From Mesodorylaimus sp. YZB2_4 (taxonomy: Eukaryota > Nematoda > Enoplea > Dorylaimida > Dorylaimidae), in contig JASANH010000072.1 of the NCBI GenBank assembly GCA_030248295.1, forward strand, positions 62,001-126,000: 64,000 nt of DNA, in the 5' to 3' direction. The notes beneath the pieces were generated by a model. The model was not told where the DNA came from. It did not search any database and worked only from the letters and a program-made list of their open reading frames with translations. Below, piece by piece: positions 22,033-33,814 of the stretch (positions within the stretch are counted from its first letter, which is position 1; each line of letters starts with the position of its first letter). The position numbers were made by a program, and so were the translations under genes.

Positions 22033-24021
22033 TCAAAAACTCAATGGATTGGAGACTTGTTCCGTAGCAGGGGTCTGAACCCGAAGACTCGCTATTCGAA
22101 TGACTGGCGATGGGTCTTGCATGAGTGGCGATTCGGTGACGGACAAAGTCGATTTTCGTTTGTAGCCGCACATTGAGCAGAGGAGCAGACAAAGGCCCTT
22201 TCTCACCAGGAACCAAACGTACCACGATCCGTAGATGGCGTCGACTTGCACCTGGAATGACGCGAAGAAATATTCCTCCTCGATCACGGCCGATCGCTTA
22301 TCGCATATCATCCGACGAACGTCAAAGTGCGTCCACTGCAAATGAAAACGTCCACAAATGGTCACGTTGAACACAAGACACTCACAGCAGCGATGCCGAA
22401 AGTGATCACGGCCATTTTGAAACCTGCCAGGAGCTGAAAAATACAGCATCACACAGTTTTCCAATTAGGAAACAGTCATTTCCGGCTCGCGCTTTCTCAA
22501 ATCTGCGCACCCTGCTCGACAGTGCGTCGCCCCCGCGTCAGGAAGTCATTGGAAACTCGGCGCGGGAATTCAAATTAATGACTGACTCACCCTCTGACTC
22601 ATGAGCCAGTAATAGAGTAGCGTGCAGACGGCATCCAGTCCCAAGTGCACGGCGACCACGACGGCCGAGCCCGCCCAAGAGGCCACTTCGATCTGAGAAA
22701 GAAAAAAGAAGGAAAAGCAAAAGCGTCGGAAAACTCATTTTCCTACCTTCTTCTGGAAACAGAGGAGGAAAGTGAAAAGAAATCCGGCGGCGCAATGAAA
22801 CAATCCGATCCACACGTCCAGGGCGATTATGTTCCGCGCGTACTCGTTCGGACGATCCGTTTTGATGGCGCTAAAATTAAAATCGATCAATCGAATCGAT
22901 TCTGATCAGTTAAGCATCAGTTGCTTTTAGTTGATTAGGTCGATTGGGAAGTGATCAATCCCCAATCACCAAATCGATCAAATAAAAAACGCAGACTCAC
23001 ACGACTATGGGAACAGTGAAGAGGCAGGTGAGGATGGACTAAAAAAGATTTTAGCCAAAACTGGAAATTTTCTTGACAAAGCAGCTCTTACGTAAACGAT
23101 GGTCAAAATAATCTGGAGAAATCGCAGTCGTCGAAAATTGGATGCGAGCATGGCGAAAACCAAAATCGCCGCGATGGCGGACCTGAAAATCGATATTTAC
23201 TGGAACAATTGAAAAATTCGTTTTTACTTACGTCGAGGCAATGCAGTAGCCGACATAATTCCTGCTCATTCTCGCCCTGAGCCTGTTGTCGCTGCAAAAA
23301 ATTCATTGCTTAAAACTTGATTTGTATGAACTGTAAATTGGATTTCTCAACTAAGGAAGGGAGCGAGGTAGAAAAGGGTGTCAGCGCCCTGCAGGTTGGG
23401 GGTGCGGGAGGGGTGAATTCGAAAGTGAGCGGAGTCCCTTTCAACCCCACGATAAGACCCAGCTGCGCAGCCAAAGTCTCTGGGGAAGAGTTCAGAAGCA
23501 GGGCCTGAGACAAGACAGGTCAGTGACACTCACGAGGGGGCTATCAGGTCGAATGTGGCAACGGCGCCGGCCATGACCAGCATCTGTATCGTGAAAATGG
23601 CGTAGATCTTGGCCACGAATCGTTGCCGACGTTGGGCCGCGTCCGAGCTGCAGATGGCGTAGAGTGGCTCGTCGAGTCCGCTGGCCTGCCACCTCGCGTT
23701 GTAGTTGGCGAATCCGAGGGGCGGACTCGGACCTTCGTACCACGCATAGGGCACCAGCCACGCGCTGGCCGAGCTCGGTCCCGCACGAGTTCTGGGTGCG
23801 CTCGGAATGGGCGCCGGGGGAGCAGACTTGGCGAGCACGGGGTGCAGCGATTTGATGACGGAAATACTACGTCCAGATGACAGCGATCGACTCGGTGAGG
23901 GACGCGGAACTCTGCTCGTGTCCAGCGTGGACTGCGAAATCGAACGACTATTTTTGGCCGCGTCGACGATCGACGATTCTCGCTTCTCGGCACGATGCGA
24001 CGATTCGATCGTGCTCTTCAT
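22033..24021 (-). CDS. TMBIM/Lifeguard-like multi-pass membrane protein, eight exons
   Basis: Exons 24021-23534, 23291-23232, 23182-23092, 23038-23001, 22870-22747, 22692-22591, 22433-22386 and 22251-22033 join in frame to about 389 aa. The first 130 residues are Ser/Pro-rich and polar; then come at least six hydrophobic segments. QRFVAKIYAIFTIQMLVMAG matches the TMBIM entry motif (R..F..KVY.IL..QL), and FQKKIEVASWAG matches the family's FQTK.DFT..G block. The family (Bax-inhibitor-1/Lifeguard) acts in ER or Golgi membranes on calcium handling and apoptosis. The last exon is read through a possible donor (GTGAGA after WYVWFL) to the stop, so the C-terminus is the least certain part. The ATG at 24021 (MKSTIE) is the first in frame. 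Confidence 0.65.
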
Positions 24022-25683
24022 GATGAATCGGGGACGCACTCGTGCGCGAGCACAGCCGCACGCACCCAGCCTCACTGCGCGAATGACTCAGTGAGGAAGT
24101 AGAGGACGGGTGGCTGCGAGGCATTGTAAAGTGGGGGTGCGCTGTGCGGGCGGGCGGGCAATGTAAAGCATCGCATTCTCAGCCTATTGACTGAGTTTTT
24201 GTGATCGCATATTTATGAGCCACTCTGACAAAAAAACGATAGAAAGTTAAAAATTTATTGTGCCGAATGTGTCGCGACAGAGACCGAACGCGTGAAGACG
24301 TTAAGACAGAAAAGTTTTACCAGTGTGCGGATATGTGATCATGAAGGGTCAAATTTTTATGGTAACTCTTGCCAACGAGTTTATTTGTTGTGTAAAACAT
24401 ATCACGGCTCGCGAGAGCTACACGAACACTAGGCCGCTTCTTAGGCTGCTTTTTATGGTGTCCCGAAAAAGTGTCATCGGATAAAAAGTCCTGGTTACGA
24501 CATCCTCAATTAAATGTTTCGAACATTCTGTCCTCGTAAAAAATCCCAGACCTCTGAAATGTCCTTCCAGCATCGCATTTCTTGAGTAAAAGGTGTCTAA
24601 CTGCTAAGCTGTTTAAATTTTTTGTCGCAAGCAAAATATTGAGAATGGAATAACGTAAAATAAAGAACGTCATCAGATCATATAAAAGATAAGAAATATG
24701 ATAAAAAATTGAGCACTCAGATCAAAAATCGAAGTTGTGAGCTAACCCTTTGAGATAATCGATAAGCCCGCCATTTTCACTCGCCTCGTCCTGACAAAAA
24801 AACGAACGATAAAGTTAAAATTTTATTGTGACAGTTGGCTAACGATAAGTGTGGAGTGTGGGTGACGACAGAGACAGAACGAGCTATGAAAAGTTTCACC
24901 AGCATGCGAATATGTGATCATGAAGGGCCAAATTTTGAGGTTAATATTCCCAACCTTTACAGAGCGTTGGTATAATCGAGCTCTGTATTTGTTGTGTGCA
25001 GTATATCAGAGCTACACGGAGACTCGAATGCTTCCTGGGCCTGGTTCGCCGGAAGTACTTAAGTTAAGGGGGTGCTTTTAATTTAAGTGCCCCCTTATTT
25101 CGTCAAGTGGGCACTTTGATAAGTGGCCACTTAGTCGAACTTAAGCAACTTCAGCAACTCCAAATGCAACTTCTCACAGCTTTCCCTGATTTTGGTTCTA
25201 AAAAATCCTCTTGGTCTTGACTTTTCCAGGTTTTCCCAGCTTTCCAGCCTTGTATGTGAAATGACATGCATAATTCAAATTTCCCGCCGCAATATTCAAA
25301 GTTTCGAAAAGATTTTTAAATTATCGGCTTCATCGGCCAATAATAGAATTATCGTTAAGCAGCCGATACTGATAATTGCCTGATTGGTCAGACCTGTCCA
25401 TCTTTGCGAGCTGTGCAACAAAGCTTTACGAAACTGTTCCTCGTGATTGTTTTCGGTTCAACCGCGTTTTTTACTCGAAGATTATACTGTATGCAAGAGG
25501 CATAAAAAATTAGCAAACTCGATATGCTTGATGCTAACTCAGTTCCTTGTAGAGCGCATGGCAGAAAGTTGGGTGCTTTATGAACATATCGCGCACAGAA
25601 AAATTGTAGCCCAAACTTTCTAAAAAAGAAGAGCGACTGAGAGTGGGGCACAAGCTGAATCAGTTTAAAGATAAGAAACTCGC
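24022..25683. repeat. Intergenic with local duplication and a small hairpin
   Basis: 24225-24370 and 24790-24950 are related direct copies (ctgacaaaaaaacga, tatgtgatcatgaaggg and flanks), diverged by indels. 25056-25144 contains nested inverted repeats (taagggggtgc / gcccccttA and outer cttaag ends), perhaps a short MITE. No gene is recognised. Confidence 0.5.
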
Positions 25684-26023
25684 CTTTTAGATATGCCATC
25701 GCATGTCAGCACGGGCACCCTCGGCTTCAGCGTGTGCATCGGAAAAAACAGCACTTCATTGAATGAGATATCGCCATAAATTTCATCGGCAATAATAGGA
25801 ACTCGCTTTCGTTGAGCCAATAGCAGGATTTCTTGCAAATGCTGTTTGCTATAGACTGCTCCTGTCGGATTATTTGGATTATTTACCAGAATGGCCACAG
25901 TGTGCTCGTCGATCAACGATTCCATATTCCCTAAATCAACTTGCCACTTGCGTTCCGTCAGCAAATTGTAGTGGCGATCTTCGATTCCGTGTGGGTGCAT
26001 CAGAGTGATGTACAGTGGGAAGC
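25684..26023 (-). CDS. Isolated exon of a tyrosine aminotransferase-like gene
   Basis: A single open exon begins after ATTTCAG in phase 1 and encodes a core segment of class I/II pyridoxal-phosphate aminotransferases: GFPLYITL, HGIEDRHYNLL, VDLGNMESLID, NNPNNPTG, ADEIYGD and, at the end, ISKR with the cofactor-binding Lys. Residue order and spacing match tyrosine aminotransferase, which converts tyrosine to 4-hydroxyphenylpyruvate. The only reasonable donor is a non-canonical GC site (AAAAG|GCGAGT). Neither the preceding exon (N-terminal arm) nor the following WxxPGWR exon was found in the surrounding kilobases, which are filled with repeats. It is either an orphan gene fragment or one exon of a gene with very long introns; within this window the gene is incomplete. 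Confidence 0.8.
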
Positions 26024-26299
26024 CTGAAATCCGGTGGCACAGCGATGAGCTCTGAGACAGCGTTGCACGTATAATAGACCAGTATGCGACCTGTCCCAGT
26101 ACGGACAGGGGACAGCCGGAGAAGGAACCACCTGCATGGACAGGTGTGGGTTACAAGTACAACAATTTTGTCTGCTGTCCATGATCCTGATCCTGTTTTG
26201 CCACATGACCAAGCACTTATGCGAGCTCGAGGGCAACGAGACATTGCACAAGAAATACTTGACTCGGCCAAGAGTCGAACCCAAGCTGACAGCGCAAGC

Positions 26300-27141
26300 T
26301 GATCTCAGCATCCATGAAGAACATTGCGATTCTAGCGATTGGTAGAACACAACTCGGCTAATTTCCTCGAAATATCAGCGAAATAGACTCGTGTTCCGAA
26401 CTCATAGCAGGTACCTGGAGATTAGAGTCGGACGATAATGAGCGGCTCTTGACTTAATTTACAATACCGATTGGTCAAACAAAATCCGTGAAGCTCGTGA
26501 CAGCAATCCAGCGTTCCTCCTCCAATACTCTTTCAACACTGGGAATCCAACTTTCGGCCTAGTTGGTTATTTCGGTTGGTCAGGCCACACGTGCGATAAC
26601 ACGCAGCCTTAGTCAGCGTGTGAGGCAATGTGCAGTGAGAGCAAGGGGATGATCTTCCTTCAGGCAAGGAGGGGCTGCACTTTACACTCGACCAAGTTTG
26701 AGTGAGCTGCTAGTTTTTCTCTTTTCGTGGCCCTGATAGCTCAGAGTGGTATGACATCAGGATCGCAAGCGGAAGTTTGCGGGATCGAATCCTGGTGGGC
26801 GTGGCACATTTGCACTGAGCAGCGTCACTAAAGCTGAGCCCTCCGGGGTGGCTGGTTTAGGGTTCCAGCCTCAAAGCGATCCCTAAAGCTTCGTGGGTTA
26901 TCTTACCACGTGTAAGTCTTTTGTTAATTTTTGACCATTATGGATCAAAAATATTGGGAAACCGTGGGCATACTGCAAGTTGAAAATTGACGGATTCACT
27001 CATTTGAGGATTCTGTCGCAGCAAATATCCAACTCCTGATGGCTGTACTCTCTATTTTGCATTTGGTCATAAATTCTGATGGCGCCAGGTTTACTATACC
27101 AAAATCAGGATACGTACAAAGTTTTAAAAATTGTGAGAAGA
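26300..27141 (+). mobile_element. tRNA-headed dispersed repeat R1, copy A
   Basis: It is nearly identical to 31155-31941 over about 780 bp. A tRNA-like block at about 26730-26805 has an A box (TAGCTCAGAGTGG) and a B box (GGATCGAATCC). Downstream are a common body (aagcttcgtgggttatct, tttgaccattatggat) and the end ctgatggcgccaggttt. The block does not fold into a sound acceptor stem, so this is SINE-type sequence, not a tRNA gene. No protein is encoded. Confidence 0.7.
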
Positions 27142-28060
27142 TGACACTTTGACAAAGTCAGACAAATATCGACTTGGAAGAAAGATTCTTTGGCTGATAT
27201 TTTTTAAATTTTTCGCCGAATTTAGGGCGACAGCTGCCGAACTAAAATGCTAGTCAAATATTGGATTTGTTGCGACCAGTAAGGAAAAGATGTATAAATT
27301 ACAAGTTCGAATTCTTCCACCTGCTAATTTGGCTTGTGGTAAGAAATTACTTTTAATTTTTAACTTGGCCCTAATTAACGAACGCATTGTATGTATTGCG
27401 TACACATTCCGCCTGGTGTACGCATACTGTATACGCATCCAAATTTCAATACGATGCACAAACTTTGCGGACAGTATGCGTATTTTGTATGCAGCCAACC
27501 CTACCTATTTTGCATCTGTGCATCGACTGCTTAAGTGACAGAATTACGGCCCTATATGGCCGACTCCGCTTATAATCACAGTCGCGTGGGAAGCGACAAA
27601 GTTGCGAAATTATAAAAAGCGAGAAAACACGCACCTGCACCATTATGGCTAGACTTTTACTACAGTAGAAATTTTCTGGCCATTAACATCGAGCAGCGCT
27701 TAAGCTAGCCTGGCCTGTGGCCTTAAATGGGTTAGGCCCCCACCGCGCCTAGTTATGGGCGATCGTGTTCGAATTCAGGCCATTATGTGTGCCCCTTCAC
27801 CTTCGATCGAACTGCACCCAATCCTTTTCAGTTACACCACTTTTTTGTGAATTTAGCCCCTAGGTCCGATCAGGTAAGGAAAGTGTTCCCGACCTGACTG
27901 GAAACCTAAAATCCAAAACCCAAACATTACCCGACAAGGATTTTCTCTGACTTCTTTTATCTGACCTTTTCGGTTGAGATTTCATTTCCACTTCTGATGC
28001 CACCCATTTCCACTTCTGATCTCTCGAAATTATCGATTCTTGCCTCGGGTGCTCCAAAGA
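27142..28060. other. No gene seen
   Basis: AT-rich spacer. 27370-27500 is rich in ATGCGTA/TACGCAT-like alternation, as is 30785-30890. No recognisable domain or RNA is present. Confidence 0.35.
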
Positions 28061-29404
28061 AACTAGTGCCTCACAGGCGTACCATTCCGCTGATCAAACG
28101 AGTGGACTGGGCTGAAGTTAATGATCACATATCGACCCTGGACCTTGAGCAGTAAACTCGTCGTCAACAGTCGATGATGCCTGCCAACAATTGGCTAGCT
28201 CTCCGAATTCAGTTCTGAACAAGCATGTGCCCAAACGTTTGGTTCGCATGGACAAGCGATGTCCTTGGATGAACAGCTGTCTGCTTCGCCTCATACAAGA
28301 GAAAAATGCGGCATATAAACGTTAAAAGCGAGATGGCAATCTTTCTGATGAGTACATATTCAAAAATTTGCAACGCCGATGTAAAAAAAAATTTATGAAG
28401 CAAAGCGAGATTTCATTGTCAACACGTTCACTGATGATCAGTCGTCTAACGACTTTTGGGCCGCTTTCAGGACACTATCAACACATGATCAATCGATTCC
28501 TACAGTTTTACGGGATGATATGAACTGCCCTATCATTGGTTCATCTGCTATTTTAAATGCATTCAATGAGCGATTTGCGAGAAATTTTAAATCTACTGAC
28601 TCTGGTATATTTAAGCCACTCACGTCGGTCACTATTGATGAATCCGACTATTTAGTGTCCAGCAAATTCTTTTTGAACTGTTCACGTCTACTGAAGTCAC
28701 TTAGCGGACCTGGTGGAGACGGTCTCACTGCGTCGATTTTGAAGAACATCGCACCATCACATTGCCCTGCTCTCGCGGCTTCGTTCAATAGATCGATTAA
28801 ATCGGGCATTTTTCCATCGATGCGGGAATCAGCAAAAGTTGTGCCAATACCAATGCCAGGGGCCAAGTTGTTAATCAGTAATTATAGGCCGATATCGCTT
28901 CTGTCAATTTTATCAAAATTATTAGAAAAACATGTGGACAGATTGCTGCGCAAATTTATTCAGATTTCGCCTGACCAGCATGGGTTCTGGAAGCGTCGAG
29001 GAACAAATGCTGCGCTCATTTATACTTTGCAACAGATCTTTGATTGGTCGGATTCTTCTAATTATAAGTTCGTCCTTGCGGTTTATTTCGATTTGGCAAA
29101 AGCCTTCGATAAGATTCCCCGTTGCTCTTTATTGTCTACACTCCAAAATCATCATCGCGTTCCAGTCAAGTTGCTTGCGTGGATCAAGTCCCATTTATCG
29201 AATCGAACCCAGCATGTCACAATTCGTGACTGCGCCTCAGCTGACTTGCCAGTGGTTAGTGGCGTCCCTCAAGGCAGCGTGCTTGGGCCTGTATTATTTA
29301 TCGCCTGTATGGATCCTCTGCTTGTGGAGCTCAAATATCGATATCCTGGCTTTTCCTTGGCTGCTTTCGCGGATGATTGTCGACTTCTCGTTCCTATTAA
29401 AAAT
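28061..29404 (+). mobile_element. LINE reverse transcriptase, interrupted by a repeat
   Basis: An open frame at 28520-29530 holds a non-LTR reverse transcriptase core: GPGGDGL, NYRPISLLSILSKLLEK, QHGFWKRRGTNAAL, YFDLAKAFDKI, GVPQGSVLGP and the FADD active site. This arrangement is typical of jockey/CR1-like LINEs. 28061-28520 holds the preceding region with stop codons. The protein breaks off just after FADDCRLLVPI: from about 29405 the sequence is an inverted copy of repeat R1, and the thumb and 3' end are missing. No endonuclease domain is in the window. It is a non-functional fragment. Confidence 0.85.
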
Positions 29405-29645
29405 CTTCGCACAATTTTTAAAACTTTGTACTATCCTGATTTTGGTTTAGTAAACCTGGTGCCATCAGAATTTATGACCAAATGCAAAATGAGAGTACAG
29501 CCATCAGGAGTTGGATATTTTCTGCGATAGAATCCTCAAATAAGTAAATCCGTCAATTTTCCACTTATGCCCAATGTTTCCCAATATTTTTTATCCATAA
29601 TGGTCAAAAATTAACAAAAGACTCACCCGTCGCAAGATAACTCAC
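29405..29645 (-). mobile_element. Repeat R1, copy C (3' part, inverted)
   Basis: The reverse complement matches 26885-27141 of copy A (aagcttcgtg, ttgaccattatggat, catcaggagttggat, accaggttta and the final ttttaaaaattgtg). The tRNA-like head is missing. It sits directly at the point where the LINE reading frame is cut. Confidence 0.7.
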
Positions 29646-30064
29646 GAAGCTTTACAGGCAAAAATTTATAAATGCTAAAATTTGAATTGGTTATTTATAT
29701 TTCCTCGTAAAAGACGTAAGAATGTGTGAATGGCCTGCTTAAATTTCTGTGAGCAGTGGTTTGCGGACTTCGATTTCGTTCCCGATATCATCTAGTCCTC
29801 ACACGATACCGCTACAAAGTCATACTGTGTAGTGCTGGAACCAGCTTCTGTCAGATCCTTTACTACGGTTGGAGGAACGTAAGGGTTATGACTTTTTAAA
29901 CGGTAAAATCTGTTGTCTAATGCTAGCATCCACTGATGTGACCCTGTCCCTGGCCCGGGGTCAGATCAGTGGTCAGATCATAAGTCACGGTCAGACTATG
30001 GCAAGCCCCACCCATTAAGCAGAGTTGCCAAGAACTTAGAAATGGACCCTTACGCAGAAATTAC
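29646..30064. other. No gene seen
   Basis: Spacer between repeat R1 copy C and the SINE. A short tandem ggtcagatca motif lies near 29960-29985. Nothing else is identified. Confidence 0.35.
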
Positions 30065-30505
30065 TCCGAGAAAGCCGCGGTGGCTCACTTAGTTAAGGTG
30101 TTGGTCACACATTGCTTGGGCCAACAACCCTGACCGGGAGACCGCAGTTCTGTTGCGGCTGAGGACGGCAGTTTAGTAAGTCCGTCGCTGGCCTTGCCCA
30201 CCTGGCTCTGGGCGACTCGGATGCCGAACGAGTAAAGAATCAGGAAACTGGCTCCAAAACACCAGTCGGGAAGGTCCCTCTTCTCGCCCAGTATCATCCT
30301 GGGATGCTGGTGCTGGCACAAGATGCCCTCATGTGGAGGTGCTCCTAGTGGAGACACACAGAGGGGAACTGCTGTGAGAGCTGTTCACCTCACGGCCTTG
30401 CTTATCGTATCTTGACTGCTGGCCGGCTATTGACAAAATGGCAAGAAAGTCCCGTGGGGAACTGGGACGGCACGGAGCCCAACCTAAAAATTAAAAAAAA
30501 AGAAG
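30065..30505 (+). mobile_element. SINE-like element, family 2, full-length copy
   Basis: It begins GCCGCGGTGGCTCACTTAG (A-box-like) and runs through the conserved middle (gaggtgctcctagtggagac). It ends in an A-rich tail (aaaaattaaaaaaaaag at 30484-30500). It is the inverse of the 7665-8092 copy. The head-body-A-tail structure fits a Pol III-derived SINE of about 435 bp, although the B box is degenerate. Confidence 0.7.
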
Positions 30506-31154
30506 ATTTGGTCAGTCACATCTTGGAATTCATCTGACATTCTTGGAAGTTACGCAGAATGTAAACGTGGGAACGCAGGTCTTTATGCATGCATGAAGCA
30601 AATTCAGAAAATCCTGGAGTCGAACGGGCGTGAAAAGGTTTCTGAAATTCTAGTGGTGGGAACTTGCAAAACTACAGTACTTTTGACCCGTTTGTGTGTC
30701 CAAATTTTGTGTTGACCACGGCCTTAAGAAGGGTCCATATTATCGAAGTAACTTTGCAATACGGTTAGTAAAATTACTTGATTTGAATGCGCATACGCAA
30801 AGTCTCTCAAATGCGTATGCGTATTGCGTCATAAACGAATTGCATACTCCAAAAAGTATGCGTGAAAATTTGCGTATTGCGTATTTTTCCTGTAGTCAGT
30901 TCATCTAAAATATCCAGTCCCATACTGTAACTAATTACGTGACCTTGTGTGCAAATACAGATAACCGTTCCGAACAGCATGGAAGACAGTCCTGGACTTC
31001 AAATAATGCTGGCCTTGGATCGTGAATTTTCATGTCGAGCAATTCCAAAATCGTGTTTCGCATGAAGACACCTCGCCAAGTGAAATCAACCTAAAAAACT
31101 TACAATAAGAAAACGAAATTCGAAACGAACGACTAGTCGTGCATAGAGCTACTA
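30506..31154. other. No gene seen
   Basis: Spacer with an ATGCGTA-rich patch at 30785-30890. No coding or RNA feature is supported. Confidence 0.35.
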
Positions 31155-31941
31155 GCTGATCTCAGCATCCATGAAGAACAATGCGATTCTAGCGAGTGGT
31201 AGAACACAACTCGGCAGATTTCCTCGAAATATCAGCGAAATAGACTCATTTTCCAAACTCATGGCAGGTAACTGGAGATTAGGGTCGGACGATAATAAGC
31301 GGGTCTTGACTTAATTTACAGTTCCGATTGGTCAAACAAAATCCGTGAAGCTCGTGACAGCAATCCAGCGTTCCTCCGCCAATACTCTTTCAACAGTGGA
31401 AATCCAACTTTCGGCCTAGTTGGTTATTTCGGTTGGTCAGGCCACACGTGCGATAACACGCAGCCTTGGTCAGCGTGTGAAGCAGTGTGCAGTGAGAGCA
31501 AGGGGGGATGATCTTCCTTCAGGCAAGGGGGGCTGCACTCTACACTCGACCAAGTTTGAGTGAGCTGCTAGTTTTTCTCTTTTCGTGGCCCTGATAGCTC
31601 AGTGGTACGACATCGGGATCGCAAGCGGAAGTTTGCGGGATCGAATCCTGGTGGGCGTGGCACATTTGCACTGAGCAGCGTCACTAAAGCTGAGCCCTCC
31701 GGGGTGGCTGGTTTAGGGTTCCAGCCTCAAAGCGATCCCTAAAGCTTCGTGGGTAATCTTACCACGTGTAAGTCTTTTGTTAATTTTTGACCATTATGGA
31801 TCAAAAATATTGGGAAACCGTGGGCATACTGTAAGTTGAAATTTGACGGATTCACTTATTTCAGGATTCTGACGCAGCAAGTATCCAACTCCTGATGGCT
31901 GTACTCTCTATTGTGCATTTGGTCATAAATTCTGATGGCTG
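31155..31941 (+). mobile_element. tRNA-headed dispersed repeat R1, copy B
   Basis: It matches copy A from tgatctcagcatccatgaag to aaattctgatgg with few differences. The tRNA-like block lies at about 31588-31660 (TAGCTCAGTGGTACGAC .. GGATCGAATCC). A G-run follows at 31960-31975. It lies in direct orientation to copy A, 4.85 kb away. Confidence 0.7.
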
Positions 31942-32511
31942 ATGGGGGGATGGGAAATTCTGGGGGGGGGGGTGTCATTGCTTTTCGAAATAAGTTCTGG
32001 CTACAAGTTCTACTTCAGAAATTGTATCAATATTACAACAAGATTGGGTCATTAAGCAGAGCAGCCAACCATGCGGCAAGCACAGTCCAGCAGTCGCACA
32101 GACATTGTGTCAGTATTCGAGGTATCTGCAAAATTGTTTCATGTTTTAAAGCAGGTACAATCGGGATACAAAGCGGGTGCAAATTTTCTGCAAGGATACA
32201 GCAGCAACAGGCATGTGAATATAGGCAAGGGCCTGACGTGAGTGTGTGTTCGGCACACAAGCAAACTTTCTCAGCACTTTTTGGCAGCTATTACATGTTT
32301 TTGTTTTCATAAAGCCAACGGGAAGGTTGGGCCTCCTTTCCACTCAGTATGCACCCATACAAAAAAAGTGGGATACTGTTCGTTATTTTTTTTAATACAA
32401 AGGCACCACATATTGCAGATGGGGTTCTGTACAAACTGCTTTGTTTGATGAAGCTATTTCTATACTTCTTCGCACACCGCTTTTTTGTCCAAAGTGTCGT
32501 CATTGTTTCAG

Positions 32512-33814
32512 GCCTGGTTACAAATTTATAATGTTTTCTTCACATTTTTCCTGAGTGCAGCCCTCTCATATTGGCTGACATACACCCATCGAGCTCAGAT
32601 TATTGGATGCTTGACGATGATAAGAATGGTAAGTTGAAATTTATCACATTATGTGGTACGAAATAATTTTTCAAGACAGTTTCAGGTAAAAAATATTTTA
32701 CAGCCACAACATGCTTCGTAATATTTACTTTATTCACGCTGATTGGAAGTTTACTCTTACATTGGGTTCAATTTGTAAGTTCATTAAGAGTTGACGAAGG
32801 GGCTGATTCGACCAGTTGGGTGGTCATTTAGGATGGTGTCTTTTTTTATTTTTGGATGCACAGGGGCCTTTTGTCACAAATGCGATGCAGGTCAGCCCCA
32901 TCAGAAGCCAGCCTGAATGGATTTTCACGACATGCATTATACTTGGCCGTCCCGATTCATGCCCATACAGAGTACAGCTCTGTGAAACATCTACTGTTTC
33001 CCTACTGGGGGCAGAAATAAAGTGCAATATGCATATCACCTGGCGGAGGATATTCGGTATCCAGTCTGAAGTAGCTACGCTGCGAAATGCCCAGCTCCAC
33101 GCACTGAAGGCTTCTTCATACTGCGTCTCAGGTCTTGCGCTGGGCGCTACAGCCTGGTGCGCCCCATCTGGGATGCCCAGACGTCACTTAATACGTGTCC
33201 TGGGTCCTGGGCCTGGGGTGGGCATACAGTAACTTGGGGATCCTCGCCATCATCGCTGACTGCGGCCGAATTCTTTTATTTCTCAGGGTGTTCATTTCCG
33301 GCACTACTAATAATTTATGTCTAATCGAGGTGGCGCCCCACCCTCGAGCTACTCTTCTAGCGATAAGTTCACCGAGAACGGAGTGGTTCCATTTTTTAGC
33401 CAGGACCACGTCTATTATGGATCGCAGTCACTCTGCGTGTTTTATTTTCCCCCTTTTTCCTACTTTGCAAATATCGCCCTTCGACAAGGACATTACCAGT
33501 TTTGTTCAACAACGATTTCCTGCACATTTTTATGGTCATTTTACTCGCCTTTACGCTCGGATATTTTGCAAGTATAGCCATGATATTCGTGCGCCTGTAC
33601 GCCTATCTGCTCCTCATTTCGTCCAAAATATAAAATGAATTTTTTTTGGGCCGTTTCTGTGGACAAAACCCGAATTGCCAGCATGATGGCTGGTCTTCTT
33701 CCAATACTTGGAATTTTCAGCGGCGTCAACTTCACTTTTCTCTTATCTGCTTTTGTCGGAAGTAAGGAAGCGCTAGAGAATGTAACATTCACAAACCGCT
33801 CCTATTTTCTTTGA
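32512..33814 (+). CDS. Equilibrative nucleoside transporter (SLC29)-like, apparently lacking its middle
   Basis: The last two exons, 33400-33596 and 33682-33814, join in phase 2 and match the ENT C-terminus: PGPRLLWIAVTLRVLFSPF, FLLCKYRP, GYFASIAMIF and MMAGLLPILGIFSGVNF, i.e. the last three membrane helices. ENTs carry nucleosides down gradients across the plasma membrane. Upstream, 32512-32628 (SYWLTYTHRAQIIGCLTM) and about 32674-32776 (FVIFTLFTLIGSLLLHWVQF) fit helices 3-4 of the family. The roughly 240 residues normally between these blocks cannot fit in the 620 bp available and were not found, and no N-terminal exon was found. The helix 10-11 loop is shorter than usual. Either the gene is internally deleted and decaying, or exons are missed or misassembled. 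Confidence 0.6.

Noticed and set aside
26730-26805. tRNA gene with A and B boxes
   Set aside because: No proper acceptor stem, and the same block heads a 780 bp dispersed repeat with a second copy at 31588-31660.
32816-33232. 138 aa plus-strand frame within the ENT-like locus
   Set aside because: Does not resemble transporter helices and runs across likely intron sequence.
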